Assembly (NCBI GenBank): GCA_034620365.1
Contig: JAQGEQ010000015.1
Span: 1-64,000, forward strand
Length of the DNA stretch: 64,000 bases
Direction: 5' to 3'
Source: Pegea sp. RAD2-039
Lineage: Eukaryota; Chordata; Thaliacea; Salpida; Salpidae
A program made the position numbers and the translations under genes. The notes under the pieces are model-generated. The model did not search any database. It was given only the letters and a program-made list of their open reading frames with translations, and was not told the DNA's origin. Shown here one piece after another: positions 1 through 19,300 of the stretch (positions are counted from its first letter, which is position 1; every line of letters starts with the position of its first letter).

Positions 1-1483
1 AAGCTCAGAAGCTTCCAATAATCTTAAACTGGACATAAGTTGTAATAGCTGATCACAATTAGTAGTTTTTGCAAATTTTGTTAACAATTTAGAATTTCAA
101 TTTACTTTTAACAAACAAAAATATATCTTTTATAAATATAAACTAAACGATAAAAAAACTAAAAAGTGCAAAAAAAGTTTTGAATTGTTTAAACAGAATA
201 TGAAAATCTACAAAATAAACATATTTCATGAAACCAGCAATTCAAAACAATATCAAGAAAAACATTCTTCTATAAATAACAAAATTGTTTTTTTCAGTCG
301 AAATTACAAAATATTTTTTTGTTGCTGAAATAATAATTTTTCACAATAAGTGTAAAGCTTTAAATAAAAAAAAATCATTTACTTTATTTGGTTATCAAAT
401 TTAACAGACCATTTATATATTTCTAATTACGATAAAAAAATAAAAAATTAAACTTACCTGAATTAAAAGTTTCATTTTAAACATATCTTCCAACTCTCAT
501 TGAATTTGTTCTGATCATTTTTAAATAAAATCTTTTGTTTCCAAAATGCCTTTCTAAAAAGACAAAAATTTAATCCAAATGCTAAATATTATATCTTATT
601 TATTGAAATCTTTATTTTCAAATAAATCAAATATTATGCTTTCTATACTGTATACATACCACAAATGTAGATTTTCATCAATGAAAAAGTAGATTTTAAA
701 CTAAAACTCGGGTAGTGACTGTTAAACGTGGTCATGATAGACCACATTTAACTTTCACTAACCAAGGTTTAATCATTAAAAAGTTTTTAATTTTACTAAA
801 AACTTAATTTCAAATTTTACCTTTATCTGAATTATTCATAATAATTCAGTACTTAAAACTTTTCACAGGAAATCCAACCATCCAATTAGAAGAAAACAGA
901 GTTTCAAAGTATTTAAACGTTATTAAGCACTACAAGAAAATTTCTGGTCGAGCTCGGTAAACGTTTGAAAATAAAAGGCCTTCCACAAATTTTGTTTGCT
1001 TTTATACTGTTTTGCCTTTTTCTTATTAGGAGACAGTGTTTCTTAAATAGTTTTTCAAAATATTATATTATTTTTAATTTTATCAAATCTTCAAAATATA
1101 ATGATAAACATAATTGCCAGCTATGTTTAAAAATATTTCTAAAAATAAAATCGTTTTTGTGAAATAATAATTAAATTTCATAAAAATTAAAATGACAAAA
1201 ACTCCAACCTTTCTATCTGATTCACTTTTTTTTATATATAAACAATTAATTTTTATGTAGTAATTTATATCTTCTTCAAAGAAAATACTTATATAAGAAA
1301 TAGTTTCTTATGTTTCAATTACTAGAAGTGATTATAAATCTAGGAGCCTCTATTCTTTGAACCTTTTCATTTGCTTTATATAGTTAGGTGTTTTTCTAAA
1401 CCAATGATATCTCCATTTTCCTAATAGATTGAAATAATCTGAAAATTGTTTTTAAATAAATATAGAATAAATCTTGGCAAAGT
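1..1483. other. AT-rich noncoding stretch, no gene seen
   Basis: Very AT-rich sequence with only short ORFs in all frames. A short ORF at about 965-1162 on the plus strand is low-complexity, rich in Phe, Ile and Lys, and has no splice or family support, so it is not called. I see no RNA gene, repeat array or promoter here that I can support. Confidence 0.6.
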
Positions 1484-1736
1484 CTACTCTTTATTGTAAA
1501 AGGCTTCTCGGCAGTCTTTCTTAACTTTCATAGATGCTACTGCTTTCAATAAATTCTTATGTGCAAGTTTGTCCTCGCTTAGACAAGATAAGAAGTTATT
1601 TGGATGATGAATCTAACTTTAACAGTTTTTTGAAGTAAATTTTCCACCAACTACTAGATTTTCGTTGAACATCGATGAATTGTATTGAGTCGGAAAAGTC
1701 GAAATTTAAATAATTTTCTTTATAGCTGCACGTATG
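1484..1736 (-). pseudogene. Candidate exon or broken coding remnant
   Basis: On the minus strand an acceptor-like TCTCATAG at 1737-1744 opens a reading frame (HTCSYKENY..., then SSSWWKIYFKKLLK) that ends in TAA near 1600. One base out of frame the reading resumes at once as NFLSCLSEDKLAHKN... through ...KKDCREAFYNKE, with a stop at 1484-1486. Amino-acid use on both sides is protein-like, with Trp, Cys and mixed charge, unlike the surrounding desert. Removing one A from the AAA run at the junction would join the two frames, so this may be a frameshifted pseudogene, a sequencing error, or two exons. It could also be a distal part of the zinc-ribbon gene just upstream on the same strand. The protein family is not recognised. 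Confidence 0.35.
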
Positions 1737-2695
1737 CTATGAGAGAAAATTAAAGAAATCACGCAAATCCGATCTTGCGTTACGTCTTAGTATACGCCAG
1801 CAGATGAATTAAGATGAAGACCAAATAACTAATTTTGCAAGTCTCACATCTTATACCACCAACCAAATGTAGATGATGACGATGAGTTAGATGTTAGCAG
1901 ATACATCTAAAATGTGGAATTGAAAACAATCTTTATTAAATTCAAAAATCAGTAGGACTTTGGCTAATTTTTTCAAATACTCATATACGTAAAACATGAA
2001 CTTCTACTTTTTACTAATTGAAAACTAATATTAAAACTTTTTTCAACTATCACACCTAACAAAGATGTTTAACAATTCTGATTCAGATTAATCTCCTCAG
2101 TAATCTAATATTTCTGCGCGATTGTAAAAGATTAGGTAGTAGGTAGTAGTCAAAATTGATGTCAGGTATTACATTAAATTGACTTTTTAAATACTTTTAG
2201 AAAAACAGCTTTAACAGCTGATAATAATGAGTTACCAGAAATGTTGATTTATTTAAATTTTTTGTACATTTTATTTTGTGTTTTTAGCTAGCGGCTCCAG
2301 CTAACTTTTTAGCTAACTTGAGAATATAACGACCCAAGAAATTTTTACTGAAGCGATTTTTCAAAATAAATAAATACTGATTAAAAAAGTAATACTTAAT
2401 CGATTTTCATAAGATTTAAATAAATCTTTTTACAAATCCTTTAGAAAATGGATATGGAATATTACAAAGATTTTTTTTGCAGAACTTTAGCACATTTATA
2501 TTGTGGAAAAAATAGAGCTACTATTAAAAATATTTAGTTTCATCAAACTAACAACTGATAATATTCTGACATTCTGTGACAGACAATAACATTTTCAACC
2601 CTTTTATAATGTTCAACTTGATTCATATCTTTTTTGGATTCAAAGATCTCCTTTACAAGAAGTAATCTACAACTAAATTGACTTATAGCACAAAA
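1737..2695. other. Noncoding, possible small upstream exon
   Basis: AT-rich. Near 1855-1905 on the minus strand a short Ser-rich frame lies between an acceptor-like TTTTAG and a GTATAAG donor, and might be an upstream exon of the remnant at 1484-1736. It cannot be confirmed. Nothing else is supported. Confidence 0.4.
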
Positions 2696-4542
2696 TTAAT
2701 GAACATTTTCACCGCATAAGACATAATTGTTTTTTTTCGTTTGTTTAAAACCATATTTCAGTAACTTTTTGTCAGCTTGTATTGTTTCCAAATCTTCTAA
2801 AATAACGTTAGAAAACATTTTTGGAAAAAAAAGTTGATACTTAAACAGACTTTCACATATAAAATTTATTAAGGAAATAATTCCCATCTAAGAAAACAGT
2901 ACTTAGTTTAGCTATTTTGGCATGGCTACCAAATGTCAATCACACAAAATCATCCCATCATCGACATGCATTCACCTACAATCCAAAAGTATTTCAGCGT
3001 ACTTCCAACCATACACTTCACTTCAATAACAGGAATGTTGTGTAGTCTTGATTTCTGAAAAAATGGTTTCAGTATCTATATGTGGTTAAAAAGTGTGATT
3101 TAAAATCAATAAACATTTTGCTGTATGCCACAACGTAAACCAGCTCTTACTACTGTTTATCAATGTTAATTGGGTATCAAACTAAGGATGCTTTTAGCAA
3201 GTCTAACATTTTATCGAGATGTTAACGAAGGAATGATTATTAAGATGATTAACAGAATTATCTATTAAATAAACATTCTTTAGCAATGTCATAAAACAAC
3301 CTACATAGCTATAATGAGATTTGCTTATAAATGTTTTGCGACCTTCAGAAGCATCATTAGCTACGACATCTCTGAAACGTTCAAACAGCAACTTTCCATC
3401 AGCTCTTTCAATCAATGTTAACAAGTTTTCATTTTCCTCATTATCTCCTTGTATAACAGGAACATTTGTGGAAAATGTTTGAAAACATTGCTCTAGCCTG
3501 AAAGTCAAGTTTGTTAATCAACCGTAATAAAGTAAAAACCTGATATTTTCAATTATACTCGATATCATTCATGAACCCGCTTCCGTTACATGGCTGGCAG
3601 AAGAATAGTTGTTTTTTGAAACTTTCCCCTTTCCTGATATAATTATATTAGATATCAGTAACTATTGGTTACAAAGTGACATTATCCAACAAAGCATGTG
3701 GGTTGTAATCGAATTGCAAACTTTTTTAACATTTCATTTACAGAAGTCTATATTTACTATTATATAAATTTAACTCAAACTTACAATACTTGATACCAAC
3801 CACAAGCTCGACACTTGGTAATGATACTGGGTTCACGAGTCGAGTTCTGTAAAATAATGAAAATTTATTAGAGGATTATTATTTAGCAACTTACAAATTG
3901 TGATGCTGCTATCATGCCACCACAACTACAGCAATTGAAAGCTTGCTGATACGTGATCTCTTCAAAACCAGTAGAACAGCAACTATAAAAGTAAATTCAA
4001 GTTAGTTAATCGCTTTCCGTGTAAGTTATAACTAATCGTAGTTGATTAATACATTATTACTTACTTATTACAATCGACTTTAGTTATTCTTTTAATAGTC
4101 ATTTCATTTTTGAGCCTTCTAATGTTTTGTAGATCATTATCGTTTTTCAAAATATTCCAGTTACAAAGGATTGTTTCCTAAATGAAAAATAATGTTAAAC
4201 TATTTTACAGATAAAAATGAAAGTATAAAAAACAAACTCTCTGAACACAATTCTGTTCCAATATTTGGATTTCAATATCTTCTATTTTTATGTTGTCGTC
4301 CAAAAACAGCACAACTAACTCTTTCACAAGTGTTGGTTGTAAGTTCGGTTTTTCACTTCAGACAAAAAATATGGTTACCAACTTGGAAAAGCAGAAAAAA
4401 TTACCAACGTAAACGCGCCAGATGCTTGTAGGTGGTTGATGATTTGTTGCTGGTCATAAAACAACTGTTGTTGAGTTATAACTGCGGGATTAGAATCCCA
4501 AATAACTCCATCTCTAACTTCAAAAGTGGCTTGATGAGTCAT
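2696..4542 (-). CDS. Unidentified zinc-ribbon protein, 8 exons, 334 aa
   Basis: Exons (genomic order reversed): 4379-4542, 4238-4355, 4065-4177, 3895-3982, 3785-3846, 3305-3497, 2980-3054, 2696-2887. Phases match at every junction and the total is 1005 nt. The start ATG is at 4540-4542. The protein begins MTHQATFEVRDGVIWDSNPA. It has a central cysteine-rich module (residues about 133-180) with C-x2-CC, CCSCGG and CRACGW pairs, which looks like a zinc ribbon. A mixed alpha/beta-like C-terminal part follows (IPVIEVKCMVGSTLKYFWI). No signal peptide or membrane segment is clear. The zinc ribbon followed by a beta-rich stretch recalls RPA-type OB-fold proteins, but I cannot match it to a named family, so no function is given. 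The exon 6 donor (GTAGGT) is a choice: an unspliced frame runs on to a stop at 3203. Confidence 0.65.
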
Positions 4543-6959
4543 GTTATTCTGAGATTATTATCAAATTGCTAATTTCTTTTTATAAAGTAAAAATCTTCAA
4601 CTAAATGTAAAGTTATAGTTAAGTGAGTACTCATACTACGAAAATGACATTTTCTACCTAAAAAAGGAATCTATCTAATATTCAGAAAATTATTTATCTA
4701 AAGCTTTAAACTAACCAAATTCCAAATATATTTTAGTTTATATCACTTGTTAACATCTTCAATATGATAAATTTATGAAAACCTTATGTGAGATAAATTA
4801 GAAAAATTGTTATTTCCACGAAGGATTCTAAATATATAAATGAATCTACTGAAAACTTAGTTTTAACCTTCAATTCTTGGTAAAATTAGCATTTTTCTAG
4901 TTTAACCTAAATAGATTTTTATTTGATGGAAATATCAACTAAAACTAAAGAATATTTTCTAATGATGTTAACAAGTAAATAAAAAATAAAAACTTTGTTT
5001 TCTAACATAAAACTAGGATATAAACTTCGTTCTATATAATAATACTCAAAGTTTATCCGCTAGCTAAAGTCACTGAGCTTAAAATAATCTTCACTTTTTA
5101 AATCTGCTATCTGCTATGCTAAATCAGTAAGCTCAATATTTTATAAAAATTATACGTATTTGTTACTCCATTTGTTTATACAAAACATTTTTGAAATTCC
5201 TTTTTATTGTTTGCATCAAAATAATTTTAAGTTTAATTTTTACTAAGCTGACATCTTTTTAAAATATGTAAGCCCAGTTAATAGATCGAACCTTGGTTTA
5301 TTATCAACATACTAATAACTGATTAAATAATCTTTCAAAATACTTCTTATTATGATTCTTTTGTCAAAACTACTTGATGTTCAATGTTTGACTTTAATTT
5401 GTAGTGATATATTGATGGTTTTTAAGTCATTTTTATATTTATCAATTTGTATAAACTCAGCTATCTATAGCAAATCATATAAACATTCTGTTAATTGATT
5501 TGTAAAAACTTCTGTATAAGTACAAAATAATCTATTACAATAAGTAAGTTAGGATGTGGAGCTAATTAAAAAAAAAAAGTTAAGATGTGAAAGAATTATT
5601 TTAATAATGAATAATTAACGAGTGGGGTAATCTTAATAAATTTATTCTTCCATTTTTAATAGGCTGCTAAAATTAGATAACAATTTTTTAGAACAAATAC
5701 TATTTCTTAGGAATTTTGTTTTTGTTTACCATTTTAGTTACTTATCAAAATTTGTTTTTGGTAAGCTGTTTTGTTTTGCTATTCTCAAAAAAAAAATTGT
5801 ATGTTTCCAAAAAATAAATAAATTTTCCAAAAATAAAATTTTACAACATCTAAGCTATGATTTTATAATTCTAAGTATTTTTTGTCATATAAGGCAACAT
5901 GATTTCAATGATTGATTGTTTTTATGAATTGTTGCAATTTATGGTTGATTTGAAATAATGTTAAAGTTTGAGGTTATCTTAAAATAAATTTCCTTCCTTC
6001 TAATAATGCTATTAAGATTATAAAACCAACTTTGTGCAAATGTAATTAGCTTTTAAAATATTATTTCTTCGTGTGTTATTTCGAACAACTTGTCTCAGGA
6101 AAGATATTGGCTTTAATAAAAGTTTCCATCAACATTATAACTATGATATATTTTTGTTTACAAAGAATAATTCACTTCAAATATTTGCTCTTTTTCGAAA
6201 AAGTTGTAAATAAGTTTGGTACTACCTAATCTTTTTATTTTTGCATACAACATAAACTTATTTCTAAATATAAAAATTCTTTTTCAGATTTTCTGCAGTA
6301 AATAAAAAGTTTAAGGATAGAAAACACAAGATTATAGGATTACAAAAGATTGTGTTCAGTTTTTATAAATAAGTCTGCTTAACATAATTGCAAGTTTAAA
6401 GCTATTCAAAACTTTCACATTTAGGAAATCATATTTAGGATTTGAAAAATAGTATAATATCTAACTTTGGATGAAGTTTAGATGATACAAAATTAAACAG
6501 AACTTCTTACTTGCTGGTGTAATATTTAAAAGATGAAATTCATAAATTTTTCGAATTGTTTTTCTTGTCTTATAATAAGTCAATGAACAAATAGATCAAA
6601 TAAAGTACAAATAAATATTTTTTAAAGTCAGTTTCAGAAGTTATACATTCAAAATAATAATGCTGCTAAAAACCAAACTCGTAGCCATTCCAAAATCTTC
6701 TATAACTTCTCAATATGGCGCTAACATGGATATCTGGTGATTAAGCGCGACAATTAGATTTGTGAAAGCTGCTAACTCATCAACTGACTCGTTGCAACAC
6801 TTTCTTCAAATCAAAATCGATTATGAAGAGACAAAGAGTAGAATTTAAATATAGCTGGACTGAAGTCATCATTAGTTTACTCGGGGATTCTAAATTCTTT
6901 AGAGTATTTTATATACAAGTTAATAATTTGCTTTACTATCTTCAAGAGCTGGTGTAAAT
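4543..6959. other. AT-rich intergenic region, no gene seen
   Basis: All six frames are short and low in complexity. The stretch holds the 5' flank of the zinc-ribbon gene at its left end. No CpG-rich or motif-rich promoter stands out and I see no repeats or RNA genes. Confidence 0.6.
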
Positions 6960-7265
6960 CCAGCATCAGTGAATTAAATACCACGCCCGCCTAACTCGCA
7001 GTAGGTGCCCGGGCTCGATCACAGGTAGGCACGTATTATTGACAAGTCGATATAAAAACCAGGTAGAAAGGCCCTGTGAGTCTGGCTAATGACAACTATT
7101 TTAGGGGACGCAAAACTTCGAGTTTAAAGCCGGAGTTAGAACCTCGTAGGTAGCTGCATCAGTCCGTCACTTCTGCTGGATAACCTCATTGGCGTGGAGA
7201 GTGGAATCCTGCTGCATAGGCAACCTCTGGATAACTTGTACCCTGGTTCATAGTTGTATCAGGCC
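6960..7265 (+). repeat. tRNA-derived SINE-like GC-rich island
   Basis: About 300 bp that is visibly richer in G and C than its surroundings. The left end resembles a tRNA half: ACGCCCGCCTAACTCGCAGT, then GGTGCCCGGGCTCGATCAC, where GGGCTCGATC fits a Pol III B box (GGTTCRANNCC) with one or two changes. The rest (to about 7265) has no ORF. This is the usual build of an old tRNA-derived SINE: tRNA-like head plus unrelated body. No second copy was seen in the window, so the call rests on composition and the B-box-like motif. Confidence 0.45.
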
Positions 7266-7269
7266 AAAA

Positions 7270-7611
7270 GAAACCATTAAAAATTAGTTGTTCGAGATAC
7301 AATGTTTGTTTTCTATCGTTTGTATCAAGTGTGTCGCATGCATTTCGAAAGTTTGATTTTCAAGCAAGTAACTTTAATAGTTCACTGTCTGTGTAAAGCA
7401 AAAGTTAAACAAATTTAGTCAATCTTTAAACTCTTTAGCAATCGACAACAAAACAAGAAACTTTTGTAATGATTTAAGGTTTTTTTATTTTAACTTAAGC
7501 CTATGACAGAGTTTAAAAAAGCTCGAGTCTTTGACGTCAAAAATTATCCAATCGCGTGATTGCTTAATCCTTTTATCGCAAAAGCACATTGAAAAAACTA
7601 ACAAGTCTTAA
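7270..7611. other. Noncoding, possible promoter-like patch
   Basis: Contains TTGACGTCAA near 7530 and CCAATCGCGTGAT near 7547, promoter-type motifs (CRE-like and CCAAT) just ahead of a short ORF at 7612. Function is inferred only from the motifs. Confidence 0.3.
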
Positions 7612-7810
7612 AATGTGTAACTTTGAAGAGAATATATTTGGTCAACTTGATCTGCAAGCAATCGTTAATAATTCAGAGTCAAACGATTATCAAGGCTTTT
7701 TAATCTTTTACAAAACCAATTTTGTTCTTTTTCAAAAGAGCAATCTTCAAATTTTTCGAATTTTCATCACTAGATCGTCTAGCATCCAACCAGTTTTGAC
7801 TTCCAAATGA
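7612..7810 (+). CDS. Possible small ORF or first exon, unidentified
   Basis: Open frame from an ATG at 7612 (MCNFEENIFGQLDLQAIVNN...) to a stop at 7810. The N-terminal 28 residues look protein-like; the C-terminal half is Phe/Ile/Ser-rich and could be intronic read-through. CCAAT and CRE-like motifs lie within 100 bp upstream. There is no family match and no confident donor site, so this may be chance. Confidence 0.2.
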
Positions 7811-9721
7811 AACTGAAAGAGTAAACACAAGCCACAATTACTTGGACCAAAACACAAATAATAAGATATTAAAAGTTTTGCTTACAAAAAAAAGATGATT
7901 TTTTGAAATCATAAAACAGTTTGGAAGTTTATTTACAACTGCTTTACACACTTCCATAAACTTGGGTTTCTTGGTTTACATCTCTCCATACTAATCATTT
8001 TTAAATTCTGCCTCGATTTACAACTTCTTTTCTTCTGTAGAAAAAAGTCTATACCCATATACAACCTAGAAAGATTTCAAAATAAAACTTCACAGCACCT
8101 CTTATTCAACTACCTTGCATTGTAATTACGACGATATGAAGATCTTCTATTTGTTCTCAAGTTATTTATAGCAGAAACCAGGAAAAAAAAGTTGATTTCA
8201 AAAAGTATACTCCAATAAAAAGTTTTGTTTTAGCAATCATAAAAATTATGTTTTATATTTAACTGAGATAAATTTAAAGTCTTTCTTTTTAAATCAAAAT
8301 AACGTTTACCTTTTTATTATCTAAACCCTGTGTAACCTTTTTCGACTGATCGTTCATGCCAGTCGTAGTCATCAAAACTATATTTACTGCTTGTAGGCTT
8401 AGCGTTTTAATTTAATTAAAAATAGTTTCAGTTTGCTCAATATTATATTTACTTATTCAACACGTGTCTTCAAATGACCAATTCAATAGCTCTAGCAGTA
8501 AACAAAATCCAAATATCAACGAGCAAAAGGGTAGTGTGAAAGTCTTAAGTATCACAATCTAAGATTAATATAGGAAGATTAGAAACACTGTAGTCATAGA
8601 TAAAACATAAAGTATGAATGAAAAAATATGACAAAATATAAGAAGAAAGTAAGGAAACTGGTGTTGCTGTTTATCGCTCGTTGAGGAAAATACTTAAGTC
8701 TTGTTTTTTGATCAAGTTTTAAAAGATGCGATAGATTTTGATGTAGTGATAGAATCGGGAAAGGAATTCTAAGCCTTGGTTACACTATTAAAAAGCTCCA
8801 CAGGGTATTGTCAGAAATGTTGAGCTATAATTTATATTTAAAAGTCATTGAGGGCAAACAGGAGATTGCAATAGGACAATAGCTGATCACTGAGAGATCT
8901 ATGAGGATAGAATCCAAATTAATCATCAGAAAGCACCTTATCAGATAATTGAAAGTTTATCTTATCTTAATTAAAAGTTTCATAGAAAGAAAAACAAATA
9001 AAATCTATTTAAGTAATTTAGATAAAAAAGCTCCTAGCCAATAGAGAAACTCATAAAAATGTTTATAGTTCTTTTACTCGAATGATAAGCAACTTATTGA
9101 TAAAAAAACATCGCTTCAATATTACAAGACTCAGCTTTTGATTATAACAATGAACTTTATCTTTTTTTCGTAATTCATAAATTAATCATTTTCGATTTTT
9201 TTCAGACTTAATATTTTTACACGAAACTTATCGTTATAATACCAGGTAAAAAATAATGGCTTTATTGAAGATACTAACTTGCATGATTTATTTTTGAAGT
9301 CAGAGAACATAAAAAAGATGATCAAACACATTAAATAAAAATATTCCATATTTTCATGAAAGTTTAAAAGTCAGTTAATTACCTAGAAGGTATTTTATCA
9401 GTTTTAATTGAAAGAAAACTATTAGATTATAATCAAAAAATCGCAAAACGCATGTCAGCATGAAAAACCTATAAACTTCATAAACCTTTTCATTTATTAA
9501 AAACTTTATTTCTTAAAAAATTTAATTTAAATTAGCTTATACTTATATTTGGTCGTCATATTTGTTTATTGTAGATAAATTTGATAGATCATATAAATTA
9601 GAATACTTTTAATCATAAAAAAACTTTAACTAATTTATTTTAAATAAACTTTTAATTGATTTATTTAAAATTATTAATTTTTGGTCCATGTAAATGAAGA
9701 TGATGAAATTTTAATGTAATA
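7811..9721. other. AT-rich intergenic region, no gene seen
   Basis: No frame of useful length on either strand, no tandem repeat and no RNA gene that I can support. Composition is like the other deserts of the window. Confidence 0.6.
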
Positions 9722-9944
9722 TCAAAATATTTGATCTTTTTCTTCAAAAGTTATTAATCTTATTTTTTTCAGCTTTTTACTAACAGTAAAAACTTGTAAA
9801 AATCTTCCCTGACTTTCTTGGTGATCATTTAAAGTCTGAAAGATCATTTGCGGATTTAGGCCTAAGGTGAAGAAGCAATTATCTAAAAGTTTATATTTTT
9901 CATCAGCTTCGAAATGAAACACAAATTTGTACTCATCAAGTAGT
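9722..9944 (-). CDS. Orphan terminal exon downstream of PIK3C2
   Basis: An acceptor (CTTTTTTAAG) at about 9945-9954 opens a frame LLDEYKFVFHFEADEKYKLL..., continuing through FFTLGLNPQMIFQTLNDHQ to a stop at 9722-9724, 74 codons with balanced composition. It lies only about 60 bp beyond the stop codon of the class II PI3-kinase on the same strand. The PI3-kinase C2 domain ends where expected at 10007, so this exon is not needed for that protein. It could be an alternative 3' exon of PIK3C2, the last exon of an undetected gene, or a remnant. No family is recognised. Confidence 0.35.
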
Positions 9945-10006
9945 CTTAAAAAAGAAATGAAAAAAACATGAATTTTACAGTGATGAAATAAATAAAATGA
10001 GATGAT

Positions 10007-17632
<7,626 letters not shown>

Positions 17633-19135
17633 GTTTATAGATAATACAAAACCAGAAGCTGAACAAAGAATAAGTTTCAAATTTAGTTGGAATATAAATT
17701 TATATTTATAAGCCACAACTCATATTTAACAAAAAACTTTTTAGTAATAATGATTGAAATAACTTTTAATCAATTAAAATAAGGCTAATAATAATAATAA
17801 CTAAGATTATATTGAAGTTAAATTTAATAATTAAAAGAATAGTCTATAAAACTTAAAAATCAATTAAACTAAAAAATAATATACAAATTTAATTCATCAT
17901 AAACTTCTTAATAATAAACATTTTAAATGTATTATAAATACTATTTTTATAATCTATACACCAAAGAAATAATAAAAAGATAAACAAACTAAAAATCAAA
18001 ATATTTATACTACTAAATAGGTAAATAAAACATTCTTTGACAAATAAAGACACAAAACTGTATAAAAATGTCAATAAATAACTACTACATACTATTATCA
18101 ATTAAACTTAATTTAAAATATTCACTTATTTATCAACCTTCATTTAGAATCATTCATAAATAAAATATCTTAAAATAAAATATGCTATTTTTTAACACAT
18201 GCTATCAAAACTACCCAAGTAAGTATATAAACAAAAAAGCTTTAAATATTTATTTCATAATAAACACATAACAAAACATTTAAGTAAAAATATATTAAAG
18301 TTATATTTAAAAACTCAATCTATTAGAAGAGTTAATAAAACATTTCTATAAGATTTATTTTCTTAAGAAATAGTAAATTAGAGTAGACTAAGAATAATAA
18401 AGTACTAAAACTTCATACAACAATTAGTAAAGTTAATAAATTTAAACAAATATTTTGTTTAATTGGAAAAACATTTCAAAATAGTTAAAAGCATTTATTT
18501 TAATTTGGAAAATTTCAGGAAAATAAAATACTTTAAACTATATAAAATGTAAAATTTTATTCTAATAAATTGATATCTGTGTAAAGTAAGAACAAATGAC
18601 TTAAAAGGTGTCTAACAGCATACAATTCAAACTAAAAGAGAAAAGAAAATAACTGTTGAAAAACAAAACATTGACTTGAATAAATTGAACTGGCTTAAAG
18701 ATGACTTCAAAATAAAACATTGCTGCAAAAAAATCAAGTAAAATTAATTTGCTTATTAAAACAAAAATATTCCTAGTATACAACCCAAATAAATTTCAGA
18801 ATAATAAAATATGCGAAGGTTGTAATGGCTGTTCGGTCGTAGAAAAACCCGGAAAATAAACCGATTAAAATTGATAAGGAGATGATTTAGCCATGCGTAT
18901 AAATATTGATACCATACAACGGAGATAACTAGCCTAAACTGTTCAATTTTTTTATGGATTTGATAAAGTTGTACCTTATATAATATTTAATCAGTTTTTA
19001 TTGGTAGTATTTTTTTAGGGATTAAAAATCTAAGAATTAAATTAAAAAATTTGAAATCTTGATCAGTACTTGCTAATATTTCTAAATATAATTTATTTAA
19101 ATGTTTTTGCTATTTCATTTTGTATATATATATAT
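17633..19135. other. AT-rich desert upstream of PIK3C2
   Basis: 5' flank of the PI3-kinase gene followed by extremely AT-rich sequence. The ORFs at 17889-18101 and 18601-18783 (minus) are Phe/Ile/Leu/Ser runs typical of AT-rich noncoding DNA and are left out. No convincing promoter motif was found. Confidence 0.55.
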
Positions 19136-19205
19136 TTATTTATTACAATAAATGCGAAGGAGGGTGCCTGAAGAGAGCACCTCTCGCTAACACACATTCT
19201 CACAA
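19136..19205 (-). repeat. Hairpin plus poly(A)-signal repeat, copy 1
   Basis: The 55 bp at 19151-19205 match 62138-62192 at 53 of 55 positions, and the next 15 bp on the left are also similar. Read on the minus strand it gives a block with hairpin arms GGTGC and GCACC (19177-19181 and 19163-19167, 9-nt loop), then a T/C-rich piece, then AATAAATAAAT. Both copies are on the same strand and both follow a short frame with an acceptor. It looks like the 3' end of a non-LTR retroelement or SINE, or a shared 3'-UTR module. Confidence 0.8.
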
Positions 19206-19300
19206 TTTTAGTTCAAATTTTTTCCAATACTGTACAAGCACACTTATTAAGTATAAAGAAAGTATCAATATGTGCGGAAATTGCAGAGATTCTAACCCGA
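19200..19300 (-). CDS. Candidate terminal exon, unidentified
   Basis: An acceptor TTATTTTCAG (19301-19310) leads on the minus strand into 33 codons (GLESLQFPHILILSLYLISV...) ending in TGA at 19200-19202, exactly where the hairpin repeat begins. The frame is hydrophobic and could be a membrane segment or chance. Its placement relative to the repeat mirrors the candidate exon at 62342-62419. No family is recognised. Confidence 0.2.

Noticed and set aside
17889..18783. Hydrophobic minus-strand ORFs of 60-70 aa that look like membrane peptides
   Set aside because: AT-rich DNA gives Phe/Ile/Leu-rich frames by chance; no splice sites, no neighbours, no family.
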